Positions 45,067-57,412 of a stretch of 64,000 nt of DNA are shown here, piece by piece. The notes under the pieces were generated by a model that worked only from the letters and a program-made list of their open reading frames with translations, had not been told where the DNA came from and searched no databases. Numbering within the stretch: position 1 is the first letter of the stretch; every line of letters starts with the position of its first letter. Position numbers and translations under genes: made by a program. This DNA is from Pseudopithomyces maydicus (lineage: Eukaryota; Ascomycota; Dothideomycetes; Pleosporales; Didymosphaeriaceae): NCBI GenBank assembly GCA_026873275.1, contig JANTUC010000008.1, positions 1,798,001 through 1,862,000 on the forward strand, in the 5' to 3' direction.

Positions 45067-46994
45067 TCACACTCCCACTCCCAACGCTGCCCCCAAAATC
45101 CCAATAATTCCTCCCCCCGTACTCCCCTTGCGACTCCGACTCCTCTTGCTCCTGCTCTGGCTCGTCACGCTCGAGCTACTTCTTACGCCCGAGGCCTGGC
45201 TTCGGGCCGTCGCTTGCTGCTGTGCGTTGTGGGGAGGAAGAGCATGCGGAAGGGGAGGGGCGTAGTACGTTTTGAAGGTGGTGGTGGGTAGGGCGTTGGC
45301 GTTGGCGTTGGAATTGGAAGGCGAGTCTCTCCGCCGCGGAGCGGGCCGACTGCTGACGAGCGGGTGGTTGAGGCGGATGAGGGCTGCGCGGCGCGCCGAG
45401 TCGGATTCTTCCGAGGGGGCATGAGGGTTCCGCCCGTATCCAGCTCCAGCTCCAGCTCCAGCTCCAGCTCCAGCTCCAGCCCTAGAGTTCGCCTGCCCCT
45501 GCCCCCGCTCATGCGCCCCTTCCCCCGCCTGCTGCGAAAACGACTCCCGCCGCGACGAGAACCTCCTCAGCAAAAACGTAAACACCATCTTGACATCCAA
45601 CTCCCTCTCCCAATACGCCTGTTCGCGCCTCAGCTCCTCTGCCAGACTCCTCGGCGCGGTGTCCGCCCCCGCCCCCGCCCCACCTCTCGCGCGGAACGCA
45701 TCCAGCGGATCGACAGCCTCAGCCTCGGGCTCAGGCTCGGGCTCCTCCTCGATCCCCCACAGCGACGCATCGGCCGGCTGCCCCGGAAACGTCGGCGCGA
45801 AGTGCGCGGAGGAAGGCAGCGCCGAGGCAGCGAGGGGATCGCTCTCCGGGGGGTCTGAGGCGAGGGATGTGGAGGGGCGGCGGGGAGGTAGAGGGAGTTG
45901 CGTGGTGGTCGGGGCGTCCTGCGGGGAGCGGTATGTGGAGAAGGCGCCGGGGTGCTCGGACAGCTGGTGGACGAGGAGGCCGAGTTCACGGGCGACGCGC
46001 TCGAGGAGGCGGTGTTGCCAGGCGTCGTCTGGGATGCCTTCTGCGTGCATGGCGGCGAGGGTGGCGTCGATGGAGGGGCGGGAGGAGGGGGGCGGCGACG
46101 CGGGGGTGTGTGGGATTGTGGGAGGGACTCGCCGAAGATGACGGAGAGGGTGTCCTCGTCGATGCCCATGAGGTCGCGGATGACGCGCCGCGTGAGACGC
46201 TGCCAGAAGGAGAGATTCTCGCCGTTTTCGTTCTCGTCCGAGGTTTCGCTCTGGCCGTCTGAGGGCTCGCGCGTGGCGTGTGGTGCCGTGCTGGGGGCGA
46301 CGTGGTGGGCGCTATCGGCTCTGCTGCGGGCGGCGCTGACCATGCTCATTCTCCGCCTGCGGCGTGTCTCGCGCTCGATTTCCTCGAGGAGAGCCCGGCT
46401 CTGCTCCAGACGCCATTGTTCGATGCGCTGCCGGCGGTCCTGCTCTTGATTGAGCTCTTCCGCCTCCTCGAGGGCGTCGAGGCGTCGCTGGACGCTGGAG
46501 CGTCTTCGGGCGTGGCGCCTGCGTGGCATCGGTCTCTCGAATTGCCACATGTGCTCTGCGACGTCGGCGTCGGGCTGGAAGGTGCCCAGGCCATCGTGGG
46601 TGGGGAGCACGGTGTCGCCGCTCTGTTGAAGTCTGCTCGTCGGGCCGGCGTACTCAGATGGCTCGTGGAAGGCGTGTAGCCCATCATCCAAACTATCCAG
46701 CTCCTCTCCCTCCTCGGTGCCCTGGTAATGCTCATCATCCTGCGAGCGTGCCGCGGTGTCCAGCGACCCAAAGTCACTCAGACGCGACAAGCCCGCGGTG
46801 CGTGGTGTTCGTTCAGTCGAGGTGGTATGTGTGCGTGCGGTTGTGGAGGGCGCCCCGGGCGAGAAGAGGACCCATTCCTCGGACTCTTCGAGGGCTTTCT
46901 TCTGGTGCGGCGATGCGGTGCCGATAGCGGCGGGCGGTTCGTGGTAGGAGATGTGGCGCGAGGACTGCGGACGATGCTGCTGGCGGAAAGCCAT
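45067..46994 (-). CDS. Conserved-looking protein of unknown function, frame broken at a C run
   Basis: Single-exon frame of 642 residues once one base is added in the six-base run 46087-46092 (total 643 codons). The N-terminus has EESEEWVLFSP, then coiled coil EELNQEQDRRQRIEQWRLEQ with RRRR. LSFWQRLTRRVIRDLMGIDEDTLSVIFGESLP is a well-folded segment before the break. After it, DDAWQHRLLERVARELGLLVHQLSEHP and REQAYWERELDVKMVFTFLLRRF follow in the new frame. The end is low-complexity (AGAGAGAG, from AGCTCC repeats at 45439-45480) and basic. Charged, no signal peptide. Function unknown. Confidence 0.72.
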
Positions 46995-49363
46995 GATCGT
47001 CCTGCCTCAGGCGAGGCGTCGGCGTGCGTACCGGGACGTCGACTCGATACAATTGCTGGGATGCGGGCGCGCTGGGTGTACTGGGCTCCTAAAGCGGGGA
47101 GCCAAGAAGGTGCGCGGTGAACAGGAAAGAGGACCAGCGAAGACGAGTTGGAAGATGGGAAGGTATTCAGTGGCACGGGTGATCGGGGAGGCTGTCGTGT
47201 GCTATCTGCGTGTTTCGGGGGTCAATACAGATGGGGGCGGGTGATGTGTACAGTACTGTATCCCGCTCGAGGCTCTTGATAGACACGGTCGATGTCATAC
47301 AAACGGCTAACGCGCGATAGCAGGTAGGGCGATCGCGTTTCAGGCGCTTGGGTCACAAGACGAACTTCCCGCGGGTACCAGGCGTGAAATGTGGACCCGG
47401 TGTCTATCGCCTTGCAGCGTGCGTATCGCGACAGCACAGTCTATGTATGTCTGTTATAAGAACAGCGCAATTCCAAGAGGCCAGCACACCACCGAACCTG
47501 GTCTGACACACGAGTGCATTGCGTCAAGGGGCTCTCTCTCCTGCGCTGATAAGACAGCCCTCTGTCTAGCCCATTGTTTGTCAGGGCGGTGGCTGCGCTT
47601 GACGCCTGACCGGCCACCCACCGCCGCCCACTAGTCCACCGTACGTAGGGTAGGCCATCGCCATCTCTCTGGTCAATGATGAGATATCCGTGCCGTGACA
47701 TTATTTTAATTTTTTTTCTCTCTTTCTTTTCGAAACGCATCCACCCTCGAACCCACAACTCCACTGCATACCTGCACTACCGCAGCTAGCCATTCGTCTA
47801 CATACCCACATACCCATCGTTCACACTCACATCACTCCCTACAGTACATACATACTTACGCCTCCCTCCTACATACATGCGCAAGGCTGACCTGCATCCC
47901 CCCTACGCCCTACCCCCTCCTCGGGCACTTCCAGCCCTCCGCCCGATTACTTATGTATGTAGCGATGAGCTGAGACACGAAGCAACGCGTATGTAGTAAC
48001 GCAGCGCGGTGTGATGAGATGAGATGAGATGAGAGGATGAATCATCTTTCTCTGCAGCCTTTGCACGACACCGCAAGCCCGAGCCGACCCGAGCGGCCTC
48101 GAGTCAGGCCCGCCATGACTCTGCGATGAGAAAACATGCCCGCTGATCCATTCCATCCGCGCTCTGCCGTTCCCACCGCCTCTTCGGCAGCGCTAGAACG
48201 GCGCGAGCTGGAGATCGTCTCGTCTCGTCTCGTCAGAGCGGAGGGGATGCGAGGCCGGCGGGCCGGCGGGTGCGGTGTACGTACATGCGGGTGGCGGGTT
48301 GATTTCTGTGTAGAATATACGTACACAGTCTACGTACAAACAGCGTGTTTCTACATAGATAGCGTGTCTCTGGTAATGTAAAGATAGGACATGTCTCACG
48401 TGTACATGCGTATGTGTGTAGTCGCATATCTACGTATATATGCATGCCATGTCTCGCAGCCATGCTCAGGGGCCCGATGAGTAGTATGTCGTCTGTATGT
48501 ATGCAAGCCCATCCTTCTGTACAGAAGATAAACGACACAACCGCCTCACCGTGGCCAATCACGAGCATGGGTGAACAACACAGCACGCGTGCCGTCGGAA
48601 TCACGCAAGCCTACTCGTTGCCCTCGCGCCGATGGAATGCCGTTGGTCCCCATTGGACTAGACCAAACACCGAGTGATGTGTGATGTGGCAATCCAGATA
48701 GGTACTTGGTGTATGTACATCTGGTGCATACGCCCACACTTCAGCTTATAGTGGACAGCGTAAAGTAACGTGACGTGTGCAACGCTCATCTCAGCTCATC
48801 CACGCAAAGCCCATAAATACATACACATACACACACACATACACATACACATACACATACTCAGCATCCAACATCACCATCCACATCACCACCGAGCAAC
48901 AAAACAGACCACATAAACATCATGCATCCAACTATCTCATCGCTATATAGATAGGTATCTCTCTCGCAACGCATGCTGCATAACAGACAGACACAGCGCA
49001 GTCGCAGTCGCAGTCGCAGTCGCAGTCGTAAACCCGAAAAAAATGGAAAAGGTAATATGATACAAGGTACAAACGCACACATATATACATCGCGTGGTAT
49101 CGTCCTTTGGATCCAAAAAAACACGTAGTTCCAATGAGAAAAGCAAAGCCCAAAAACGCCGGGGGAATGAATGAGGATGGGGTGGAGCTTAAGCTGATGT
49201 AACGCCGAGGGAATGAGCGATGCGATGCGATGGGCTGGGTGAATGGTGGTTTTCGTCTTCGTCTTCGTCTTCGTCTTCTCCTCCTTCTTCGTCTACATCA
49301 TATCATATCATATCATATCATATCGTACGCGACCCGTCCAATTCCCCCTCCTCTTCCTCCCGC
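46995..49363. other. Intergenic region, dense microsatellites
   Basis: Simple repeats: GATGA units at 48014-48034, CGTCT units at 48217-48234, (ACATAC)n at 48817-48862, (CAGTCG)n at 48996-49028, (TTCGTC)n at 49251-49275 and (ATATC)n at 49295-49325. Short frames in between are not credible genes. Confidence 0.55.
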
Positions 49364-51448
49364 CTAATCCTCAATCCCAAACCTCCTCCTATCCTCCACG
49401 CTCATCTCCTCCCCCCGCCCCAACGGCACATACCTCCTCGCATACGGCCTCCTCCTCCTCTCGCCCACCCTCCTCTTGAGCACACACTCGCCATTCCCCT
49501 GACAAATCTCCTTGCGGCCCAGATTCTTGAAGCGCGGGCCCAGCGGGCCATTCACGTAGTGGTACTGGCCCAGGAACCTGTACTGGCGGGGGTCGCTCAG
49601 GGGGTAGAATTTGTCGCCCCAGTGGCCCTGGAAGTAGAAGTAGCCGAGGGGCGCGTCCGGGTTGAGGGTCGAGCTCTTGAGGTCGTCGGTGCGGTACGCG
49701 TACGTGTACGAGTACATGTTGAGGGTGGGGTCCCAGAGGGGCCCGCGGTCCGTCACGTCGTGCAGGATGCCGCCGGGGAGGACGTACGGGTGGACGCCGG
49801 CGGAGGCGTACATGGCGTGGGTGCCGGTGGCGGAGAAGCCGACGGGCTGGGGGTGGTCAGTCAGTCAGTCGGTATGGGAGATTGGGAATCTGTGATGATT
49901 GGAACTCACTCTTTTGCCGGACTTCTCTACCGCGTCCCACGTGTAGGCCTCGCCAAAGCTGTGCTCGCTGAAGAACACGGCTTTGGGGACGCCGTCCTGG
50001 AAGCGCACGGTGGTGTGTTCCCAGTCGCCCACGTGGTTGCCGAAGCGCACGTTGAAGACGGCGTTGCCTAGGTTATAGCTGTAGAAGAAGAACCAGAAAG
50101 CGTCCACGACGCCGTTCTCCTTGGGCACCACGATGAGCACTGCAGGCGCATCGCTTCTGCCTCCGACGACTTTCTTGCCCCTCTTCTTCAACGCCCGTCG
50201 CAGCTCAGACTGCCAAGGCTCGTCCTCGACTACGAGCTCCTCGCCTTCGGGGGTGTTCGACGGCACAGCGGTGGGCGTCGGGATGCGGGAGTTGACGACC
50301 CCGCTCGTGCGGATGCCGCCTTTCTCTCTGGTGTCGCCAATGCCGACGTTCCACCAGCTGGACTTTTCGGCATCCTTGTCCTCTTCGAAATGACCGTGGT
50401 CCTCGGGATCTTCATCTGGGTCTGAATCTTTTGGGACGTCGGGAATATTACTCTTGCCTCCCAGCCATTCAGGATAGTCTTCGACGTTGTCATCGCTCTG
50501 TAGGTAGACGAATCTGCCCCACTTATTGAGCGCATGGAGGTTCTCGAGCGTCGGGTGGTCGTCCACGGCCTGAAGCGGTGTGTAGTTCAGATGCGGCGTG
50601 GTATGGAACAAGTGATCCGCCATGTCGCAAGGCCAGTATTCCTCACCGGAATACAAGTGAATGAGTGGTGCGTGGTCGAGAACATACTGCGGTATCTCAC
50701 GATCCTTTATTTCTTTCTCAGACCAGTCTTCCGGAAGGGTTCTAGCATCTTCTCGGAAGTCGTCTAGATCTATTTTGACTTGCTCTGCGCCAAACGCCGT
50801 TTGGTTGACTGGCTCGCCCTGTGTTTTCCAATGTGCCTGATTCAAATGCGCCAGCCCGCACAATCCAAACCAATTGCACATCCTCCTATCTAGCCATGAC
50901 CGCGACGAGCCCACCCAGCTCAGCTCGTCCATCCGTTCGTCATGAGGCGTGACGGCCTTGAAGATGACATTTTGGTATAGCTGGGCGTACGTGAACAGGC
51001 CGAAGAAGGTCCCGATGGCAGCCGTGCCTGCCGTCCGGCCCTTCATCTGCGTGTCCGTGTCGTTTTCAAGCCCGCCAGCGGAAACGACAGTGGGCGTCGG
51101 AGCTACCTGCGACGGGTGTTCATGCGAAGGATGCTGTATGGAGATATCGATGACCGGGGGCGAGTGTTCGTCGGAGGCGTCCGGCGCGACGATCGAGTGC
51201 TCGCTTGGGGGATTCAAAGGAGATACCGCTAGGGGTGGGTATGTCGGGAGGAGGGTGGAAGATATGGGAGAGGCGGCGGGCGTAGCGGGCACGAGCGGTA
51301 CCTGCGCGCCGCCATGATGCAGGTAAGGTACGATGGGCACTGACTGGTTAGCCTCCACACCAATGAAAGACGATACGCTGCCGGAAAAGGGCGAGTTGTA
51401 GTGAGGGTAGGGTGCTGGGTTGGAGCCGATAATGCCGAGCGCTGACAA
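49364..51448 (-). CDS. VPS62: VPS62-like vacuolar protein sorting protein
   Basis: Predicted about 673 residues; exons 51448-49911 and 49846-49364 (minus), joined as SGKR-PVGFSATGTH; a 64 bp intron. Probable membrane segment TAGTAAIGTFFGLFTYAQLY (residues ~145-165), then PLIHLYSGEEYWPCDMADHLFHTTPHLNY, GRFVYLQSDDN and the diagnostic VDAFWFFFYSYNLGN, VGDWEHTTVRFQDG, FSEHSFGEAYTW and YASAGVHPYV. The C-terminus has CQGNGECV and RRRFGIED. It acts in cytoplasm-to-vacuole sorting in yeast. No ATG opens the frame: it begins with a TTG at 51448 after an in-frame stop, so the first exon may lie upstream, with the AG at 51445-51446 as its acceptor. Confidence 0.87.
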
Positions 51449-52666
51449 AAGTGGTGAAGGCTCGAGGAAGCTCGCGGAAGACGCACGTCAGAAGACGCCC
51501 ACCACCAGCACGCCTGTCAGGACACGCCCGAGTGGAGCCCACTTGAGCAACGAGCTAATGGAAGAGCCGCAGACGGCGTGCACAGAGGGAGCAACTCGCG
51601 GAAGCAGCGGAGCAATTGCATGGATGGGCTTGGACACAGCGTAGCTCTGGCCGGCATCGGGTGGGTACTACTCACTTTGTCAGGCTGACGGAGACCGACC
51701 CCGCGGGACCAGCAATGCAAGGCGTCGAAAGCGTGCAGCGGGCACTGGCAAAGTCGCCGAGCGGAAGGCAGCAGAGAAGATTGATGCAGAGCAAGAACAG
51801 CTCGCGTCCAACACGGTCGGATCGGGAGAATATGCACGTCTCGGGCAAGTTGCAGCTTGCAGGTCGCAGCTCGCAGCGCGGAGCTGGGGCACGGCCTTGG
51901 CGTTTACGTCGTGAGCACTAGCCTGAAGTGAATGCGCTGCGCTGCATGGACGCCACAGGCCCTGTTCCGGCCTCTTCAGGGCGAGTCAGCGGAGCTTCGA
52001 TGAATCTTGTTGCCGTCACCGAAATGGCGGATAGACGTGTGCCGGAGGTCCGACGCAGGCAATCGTGTAGATGATGACGTCTGGGCGTTGATAGCAGCGG
52101 ACAGATATCGATAACCTTAGCGAGTGCCCCAGACTGATGAAGCCTCCCATGTTCAGTGGCTGCTACGCCGTCCCGTGGCGCTTGTTCGTGCACCAGAGAT
52201 TGGCTGATCAACTGACTGATACATGGAATGCGCTACCTCTTCACAGGGGCTACTGTCGACGACCTAGGCCATGCGCGAGACAGAGATCATCCGCAAACGT
52301 AAACCCACCAGCTGATCACCTCAATGCAAATTCAATCAGGGAACCACCTGCGAAGAAAACCCAAATCAAACTGTAATCCTCGCATCGAATACTCATCATG
52401 AAGAACAAGCTACAGTACCTAGTCTCAGCATCAGCCCGCGGGCATCCCCCCATCACCCCGTCCCGTATCCCATCCATCCCGCCCGCACCACGCCCGTAAC
52501 CAACCTCGGCACTAGCGCCCTCCTCACCCAACCTCACCTCCTCCCCATCCCCACCTCACCACCACCCACCGACCCCACCCAGCCCCCACCCCAGAACCCC
52601 TCCCACACCCTCCAAACCAAACCAAAACACAACAGCCAAACAACAAAACAACCCCAAAAGACGAAA
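51449..52666. other. Intergenic region, possible missing first exon of VPS62
   Basis: Many overlapping short frames, none with domains. An upstream VPS62 exon could be at about 51500-51600 but none is proven. A G/C-rich C run precedes 52667. Confidence 0.4.
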
Positions 52667-52944
52667 ATGCCCCTCCCCCTCCTCCCCTCCTCACCCTCTC
52701 CCACACCATCCTCTCCCTCGGCCACACGCTAAAGGGATCCTCGCAATTCTCGCACCCGTCTCTATCCAGCCTACCCCCGCCTCTCCGGGGCGCCGCCAAG
52801 ATCGGCTGGTACGAGGGCTCGGTGTGGTTCCTGATTGCCGCGGTTCTGAACTACAAGTGGAGTGTTTCTGGGCTGGGGGATGGGGCGGATAAGTTGGTTG
52901 CTGGGTTGTTGGTGGGGTTGATGGGGGAGCGGGGTGGAGTGTGA
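52667..52944 (+). CDS. Small membrane protein, frame broken in C runs
   Basis: Starts with an ATG at 52667 (MPLPLL) and continues in the next frame as LLTLSHTILSLGHTLKG, then RGAAKIGWYEGSVWFLIAAVLNYKW, ending at the TGA 52942-52944; one base added between 52670 and 52690 joins them, giving about 92 residues. One or two membrane helices. The composition resembles small uncharacterised fungal membrane proteins but I cannot name one. A GTGAGT donor overlaps the stop, so a further exon is possible. Confidence 0.55.
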
Positions 52945-53683
52945 GTTTGATTCTTCTTTTTTTTTTTGGCTTCTTTTTTGGGTGGTGGGTTGGTTTGGGG
53001 TGGGGGAGGAGGGGAGGGTGAGAGGAAGGGGAGAGGAGAGGGAGAGGAAGGGGAGAGGAGAGGGAGAGGAAGGGGAGAGTGTCAATGATAGGAACGCTGC
53101 ATGGACAAGATGAGAGACGTGGCTAACCAGCGCGAGCAGTATTTGCGTGTGGGTGATCGACCAACCGGAGGTTTGCTTCTTGCTGTCGGGGCGTTGCAGG
53201 CGATCGGAGCGTGGCAGGGCGCATGAGGGCAGCTCGAGTCGGATCACAGCGGGGGTTCACAGGCACTTGTCCGGCCGGGCCTTCTCTTCAGGAGAACCGC
53301 ATGCCCTTCACCGGGCGTGTTGGGTACCAGGACTGGTGGAGGTAGTAAAGCATTTATGTGCCATTCATCATTAAGTACCCATTACCGGGGTACATGGTGC
53401 CCGTCGCACCCAGAGTACTGAACGTCCCTACGCCTTTCCACCATGCAGCCGGTGGAGAAGAAATCAAAGTATACTTGGGAACAGCCGCCTCCGTGATACC
53501 CATCGCCAGACAGGGCAGAGAAACTGTGTTTCTGTCCTTGGAAAGATATATTGAATGTACCCAGTTAACCCCACACCGTTGCTGTCGTTGAAAATTACTA
53601 GGGATAGGTGGTTAGCTTGGTACACTCTACCATGTCGAAATTGCCACACCAAGAAGATGAAAAGAGCCTATGGCTCTATAGGT
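52945..53683. other. Intergenic region
   Basis: GGGGAGAGGAGAGGG-type purine repeats at 53020-53080 and a T run at about 52955-52967. No gene supported. Confidence 0.45.
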
Positions 53684-54655
53684 CTACTCCATGGAGAGCT
53701 TGTCAGCAGCCTCGGTAAGGGCGCCGACAGAAGCGGCCTCAGAGCCCGCCGCATCTGCGTGCGAGATCTTGAGCTTGAACCGACGAGTATCCGACGCAAG
53801 CAGACGCTGGAGACGCTGCAAGTAGTGATCTGCCATACTAAGCTGAGAATCGATCTGGTAGTCGTCGCAAGCCAACTGCTCGAGACGCAAGAAGATGCGC
53901 TCAGCGGAGTCCTCGAGCTCCTCTGCCCAGGTGCTGTTCTCGGTAACGCCCTTGCTATCGGAGGTGCCACCAATATTGCCGTCAACAACGCTGCCCTGAT
54001 TGGGCTTGATCGTGTCGAAGGAATCGCCGCGGGTGTGAGAGCCGTCGTTCGTCGGAACAGCTTGGGTGGAGGAGCTAGCAGCCTCCACAGCCTCCACGGA
54101 GCCGGTGACCGGCAGGTCCTGGCTGGTGAACTGGATGTACTGTTCGAGGCGCTCGTTGAGCGAACCGAAGCCAGCGTTCTCAGGGGTGTCGCCTGGAGTG
54201 GGAATGTTCAGCGATGTCACAACTTTATGGCGGGTTTGTTTAGGGCTGCTCTTGTTACCAGTGGGGCGGTCGCCAACGGAGCTTCCGTCGTCCAGGCTCT
54301 CGTTGTCGTCTGCCTTGGAAGACATGACAACCGAGCCATTGCTGGGCGTGTAGTCGGAGGGGGGCCTCACACCATTGAGGCGATCGTTCAAGAGGCTGAA
54401 TCCACGGCCACGCTTAACGCGGACGGAGGGAACCGGCGAGAACGTCTGGGGGCTATTGAAGGGAGGGCTCGGGAGCATGGCGATCTCAGCTTTCTCATTC
54501 AACTCCTCCTGGATAGGACCTAGAAGACGATCTACAGCTTCGAGATTAGGCTGACCGACATCTCCGTTGACGCTAGTGCAGGGGGTCACATTCAGAGGGC
54601 GTGGCGTTCCCGAGGTCGAGGTGAGGGACATGGCCATTGGAACAGTGGCAATCAT
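53684..54655 (-). CDS. Ser-rich protein of unknown function
   Basis: Single-exon frame of 323 residues. I take the ATG at 54655; ATGs at 54637 and 54631 are also possible, and the frame upstream to 54691 lacks an ATG. Contains LEAVDRLLGPIQEELNEKAE, MLPSPPFNSPQTFSP, RFKLKI and GRGFSLLNDRLNGV, FGSLNERLEQYIQF and a C-terminal coiled-coil-like part WAEELEDSAERIFLRLEQL. Short SP/TP sites are many, so phosphorylation is likely. No recognised domain; function unknown. Confidence 0.6.
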   Translation of the reverse strand: MIATVPMAMSLTSTSGTPRPLNVTPCTSVNGDVGQPNLEAVDRLLGPIQEELNEKAEIAMLPSPPFNSPQTFSPVPSVRVKRGRGFSLLNDRLNGVRPPSDYTPSNGSVVMSSKADDNESLDDGSSVGDRPTGNKSSPKQTRHKVVTSLNIPTPGDTPENAGFGSLNERLEQYIQFTSQDLPVTGSVEAVEAASSSTQAVPTNDGSHTRGDSFDTIKPNQGSVVDGNIGGTSDSKGVTENSTWAEELEDSAERIFLRLEQLACDDYQIDSQLSMADHYLQRLQRLLASDTRRFKLKISHADAAGSEAASVGALTEAADKLSME

Positions 54656-55010
54656 GAAGATGGACCGAAAGAAGTTGACAGTCCGAAGCAACAGTTTCTA
54701 GTGCGGGTGCCTGTCAGCTCTGCGCTCTGCGGCCGGGCGGGGTTGTGCCTTACCTTACGCTGAGGGTATTAAATACGCCTGTCGCGTGCGGTGGGTTGAT
54801 CGGGGGAGCAGCAGCTGATGAAGCCGGTCAATACAAACGAGGGGCGAGGGACAAGCAATCGTAATTGCAAGTGCATACCGGGAGGCGGTGAAGAGAGAGA
54901 GTGTGGAGTGTCACTGCGCTGAGCTGGTGACGGGAAGGGTTTGTGCGGGCGGGTAGTGTAGAGCGTGCCTGCCTTGTCGAACTACACACGGGCGCTCCTT
55001 CCACCCTCGC
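54656..55010. other. Intergenic region
   Basis: 355 bases between two minus-strand genes. No feature seen apart from the promoter of the gene at 53684. Confidence 0.45.
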
Positions 55011-56060
55011 TCACGGACAGCCGCTACCCCGCGATTCTGAGCGGTGAAGCCGTCGAATGACGTCGAACTCTCCAGAAGGCGTCCGGAAGACGGAGGTGCT
55101 GGAGGGGAAATTGTGCAGTGCGATGGGCTCTCCCGTTGCCGCCCGCCCACTTGGGCCACCGCCAGGTGCAGGGCAAACGGTTGAGCGCCCATCCTGACCA
55201 CCCTGTCGACCAGCTGCAATGTCCGTTTTACTCCGCTTGAGCTTCCTCTGTAGCCATGGCAGGAAATTGTAGTAGCCGCCGCACGCAAAGACGCCAATCC
55301 ACAGGGCCAGCTCCGTGCCGTAGATGACCAGGCCGAGGACATCGAGCTCGGGCTGGAATAAGACAGATACTAGAGAGAAAACGTCTCCAGCGGCGTCTAT
55401 ACCTACGAATAGAAACGATATTCCACGGACCGTGCGATGTAGGTAGATGTCTAGATAATGCCGCAGCACGCCAGCCGCAAGCAGCGCCGCCGACAGGACC
55501 GCCATCAGCGTCAGCGGCCACTGCAGCTCCTCATCTTGCGCGATGCGAAGGGCGATTATCAAGGCTGCCTGGATGCCTCCCATGATGCAGGCTACAGGCA
55601 CCACGAGTGCTAGAGAACGCAGTACAGACCATTTCTGCAGCGCTGTTAGCCGTTTGGTACCACACAAATGGAACGAACCATCACCTTCTCGTAGTAGAAA
55701 CACTGTATCCATGTCGCCAGGCTCAACAGCGTCAATATCTGTGGCTGTATCCTGAGCGCGATGTTGAAGTTTTTCACAATGTTGTACACACCAAGCGGCA
55801 CGCCCGCCCACGCCCACAGCATCATCATCGTGGGCTGGAGACCGACGGCATTGTGTCTGCGGTAGTTGATCACTATCTGCGGGATCAACTGCTCTCCATC
55901 AGCATGCATGCGTGAGATCGCAAGGGGACGAAGAACAAACCTGCACCGACCAGCAAACCTGCCGCACGTTAGCATTGCAAGAATCCCCCAGCTTAAAAGT
56001 ACATCATCGACATACAGCACCTATCGTGCCAAGCACGTTCGCAGCCACAGGGACGTCCAT
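55011..56060 (-). CDS. PQ-loop repeat membrane protein
   Basis: Predicted 296-residue, seven-pass protein with PQ-loop repeats. Exons: 56060-56016, an 18-nt microexon 55958-55941, 55888-55685 and 55634-55011; total 297 codons. Joined start: MDVPVAANVLGTIGA, VCWSVQ, LIPQIVINYRRHNAVGLQP, with PQI as the first PQ motif. TMMMLWAWAGVPLGVYNIV follows, then WSVLRSLALVVPVACIMGGIQA and RTVRGISFLFVGIDAAGDVFSLVSVLF, the second repeat. The polar C-terminus (residues ~225-296) has Gly/Pro and Ser-rich tracts. Family members include lysosomal or vacuolar amino-acid exporters; the exact substrate is unknown. Confidence 0.87.
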
Positions 56061-56562
56061 CGTACGATCCGCAGCCAGCTATCCAACGGCGGACAAACGA
56101 GACGACGAGTACAGAGAACGAACCACACTCCCCGAACGAATCCAAGGCGTCACCAAACGATCCACAACGACCTGCTAATTCCTCAGATCCCCACCTCCCT
56201 AGTCCATTGCATCCCTAGGCAGCCTACTCATCCCACCCAACAACCGTAGATATAGACTATAAGTAGACAAGACATCATCCCACGACGTCGCGATCGCCCT
56301 GCGCCCCACCATCCATCCAATCGGCCGCCCGCGACCACCGCGCCCGGGATCCCTGCCTGACCGCCACTAGCCCGGTACGTGCGTCGTGCGTGCCTCGGGG
56401 ACGAATTGGCATCAGATTTCAAAGCAGAAGCTCGCGGTCGTCCAACCAACGTACGTCCACGTCCACGTCCACGTCCACGTCCACGTCCACGCGCGACTTT
56501 CTGCTCTGCACACCCGTCGCGTTGCGCTGCGCTGCATTGCCCTGCGCTGCATCATTGCGAAG
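56061..56562. promoter_or_regulatory. Divergent promoter, PQ-loop and ERV1 genes
   Basis: About 500 bases between divergent starts, with six copies of GTCCAC at 56455-56490, shortly before the ERV1 start. Confidence 0.55.
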
Positions 56563-57232
56563 ATGGCTCCTACGTCTACGGCTACACCTGCTGCGGAGCA
56601 GACAGCGCCTACACCCACGGCGGCTGAGCAGAAAACCCCGCCGAAGCTTGCGAATGGGATGGTGCTGGGGCCGGATGGAAAACCGTATGTCGTCTCCCTT
56701 CCCTTTCCTTCCTTCCCTCTTCTCCCGCCTCTCCCCTCTTCTCCCGCCCCTCTTCTTCCACCCCTCCACTAACACGCCCCCAGCTGCCGCACCTGCACCG
56801 ACGTCTCCTCCCTCTTCTCCCTCACCAAATCCACCCGCAAACCCACCTCCACCACCACCGCCGTCCCCGTCGCCGGCCCCCCTCCGACTGCCCCCCGACA
56901 TCACCGCCCTCGGCCGCTCCACCTGGACCCTCCTGCACTCCATCACCGCCTCGTACCCCATCTCCCCGACCCCCTCCACCCAATCCGAAACCCGCACCTT
57001 CATGCACACCTTCGCGAAGCTGTACCCGTGCTGGCACTGCGCGGGGGACTTCCAGGCGTGGATGGCGCAGGAGGGCAACGCGCCGCGGGTGAGCTCGCGG
57101 GAGGAGTTTGGGCGGTGGATGTGCGAGGCGCATAATGCTGTGAATGTGAAGCTGGGGAAGGGGGTGTTTGATTGTGGGAGGTGGGAGGAGAGGTGGAGGA
57201 CGGGGTGGGGGGATGGGAGGTGTGATTTTTGA
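56563..57232 (+). CDS. ERV1: ERV1-type FAD sulfhydryl oxidase, frame broken in two C runs
   Basis: Mitochondrial intermembrane-space enzyme that reoxidises Mia40 for protein import. Exons 56563-56684 and 56784-57232. The join gives GKPCRTCTDV, the N-terminal shuttle CxxC. The conserved part is ALGRSTWTLLHSITASYP, FAKLYPCWHC with the active CxxC, GRWMCEAHNAVN and the C-terminal FDCGRW pair. Between the N-terminal shuttle part and ALGRS the frame shifts by two bases; one base in each six-base C run (56877-56882, 56891-56896) gives 191 codons. The Pro/Thr linker differs between species, so the exact bases are unproven. Confidence 0.9.
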
Positions 57233-57361
57233 GGGGGGTGGGTGGTGTTGGGGGAGGGGATCTAGGGGGAGGGGATCTAGGTGGAGGAGGGGAGGAGGGG
57301 AGGAAAAGGATGTGTATAGTATATCTGTGTAGTTATAAGAGGAGGGGGTTTTGAGGAGAGA

Positions 57362-57412
<51 letters not shown>

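Noticed and set aside
52534..52799. Minus-strand frames rich in Gly/Trp
   Set aside because: Shadows of the plus-strand C-rich small membrane protein gene.
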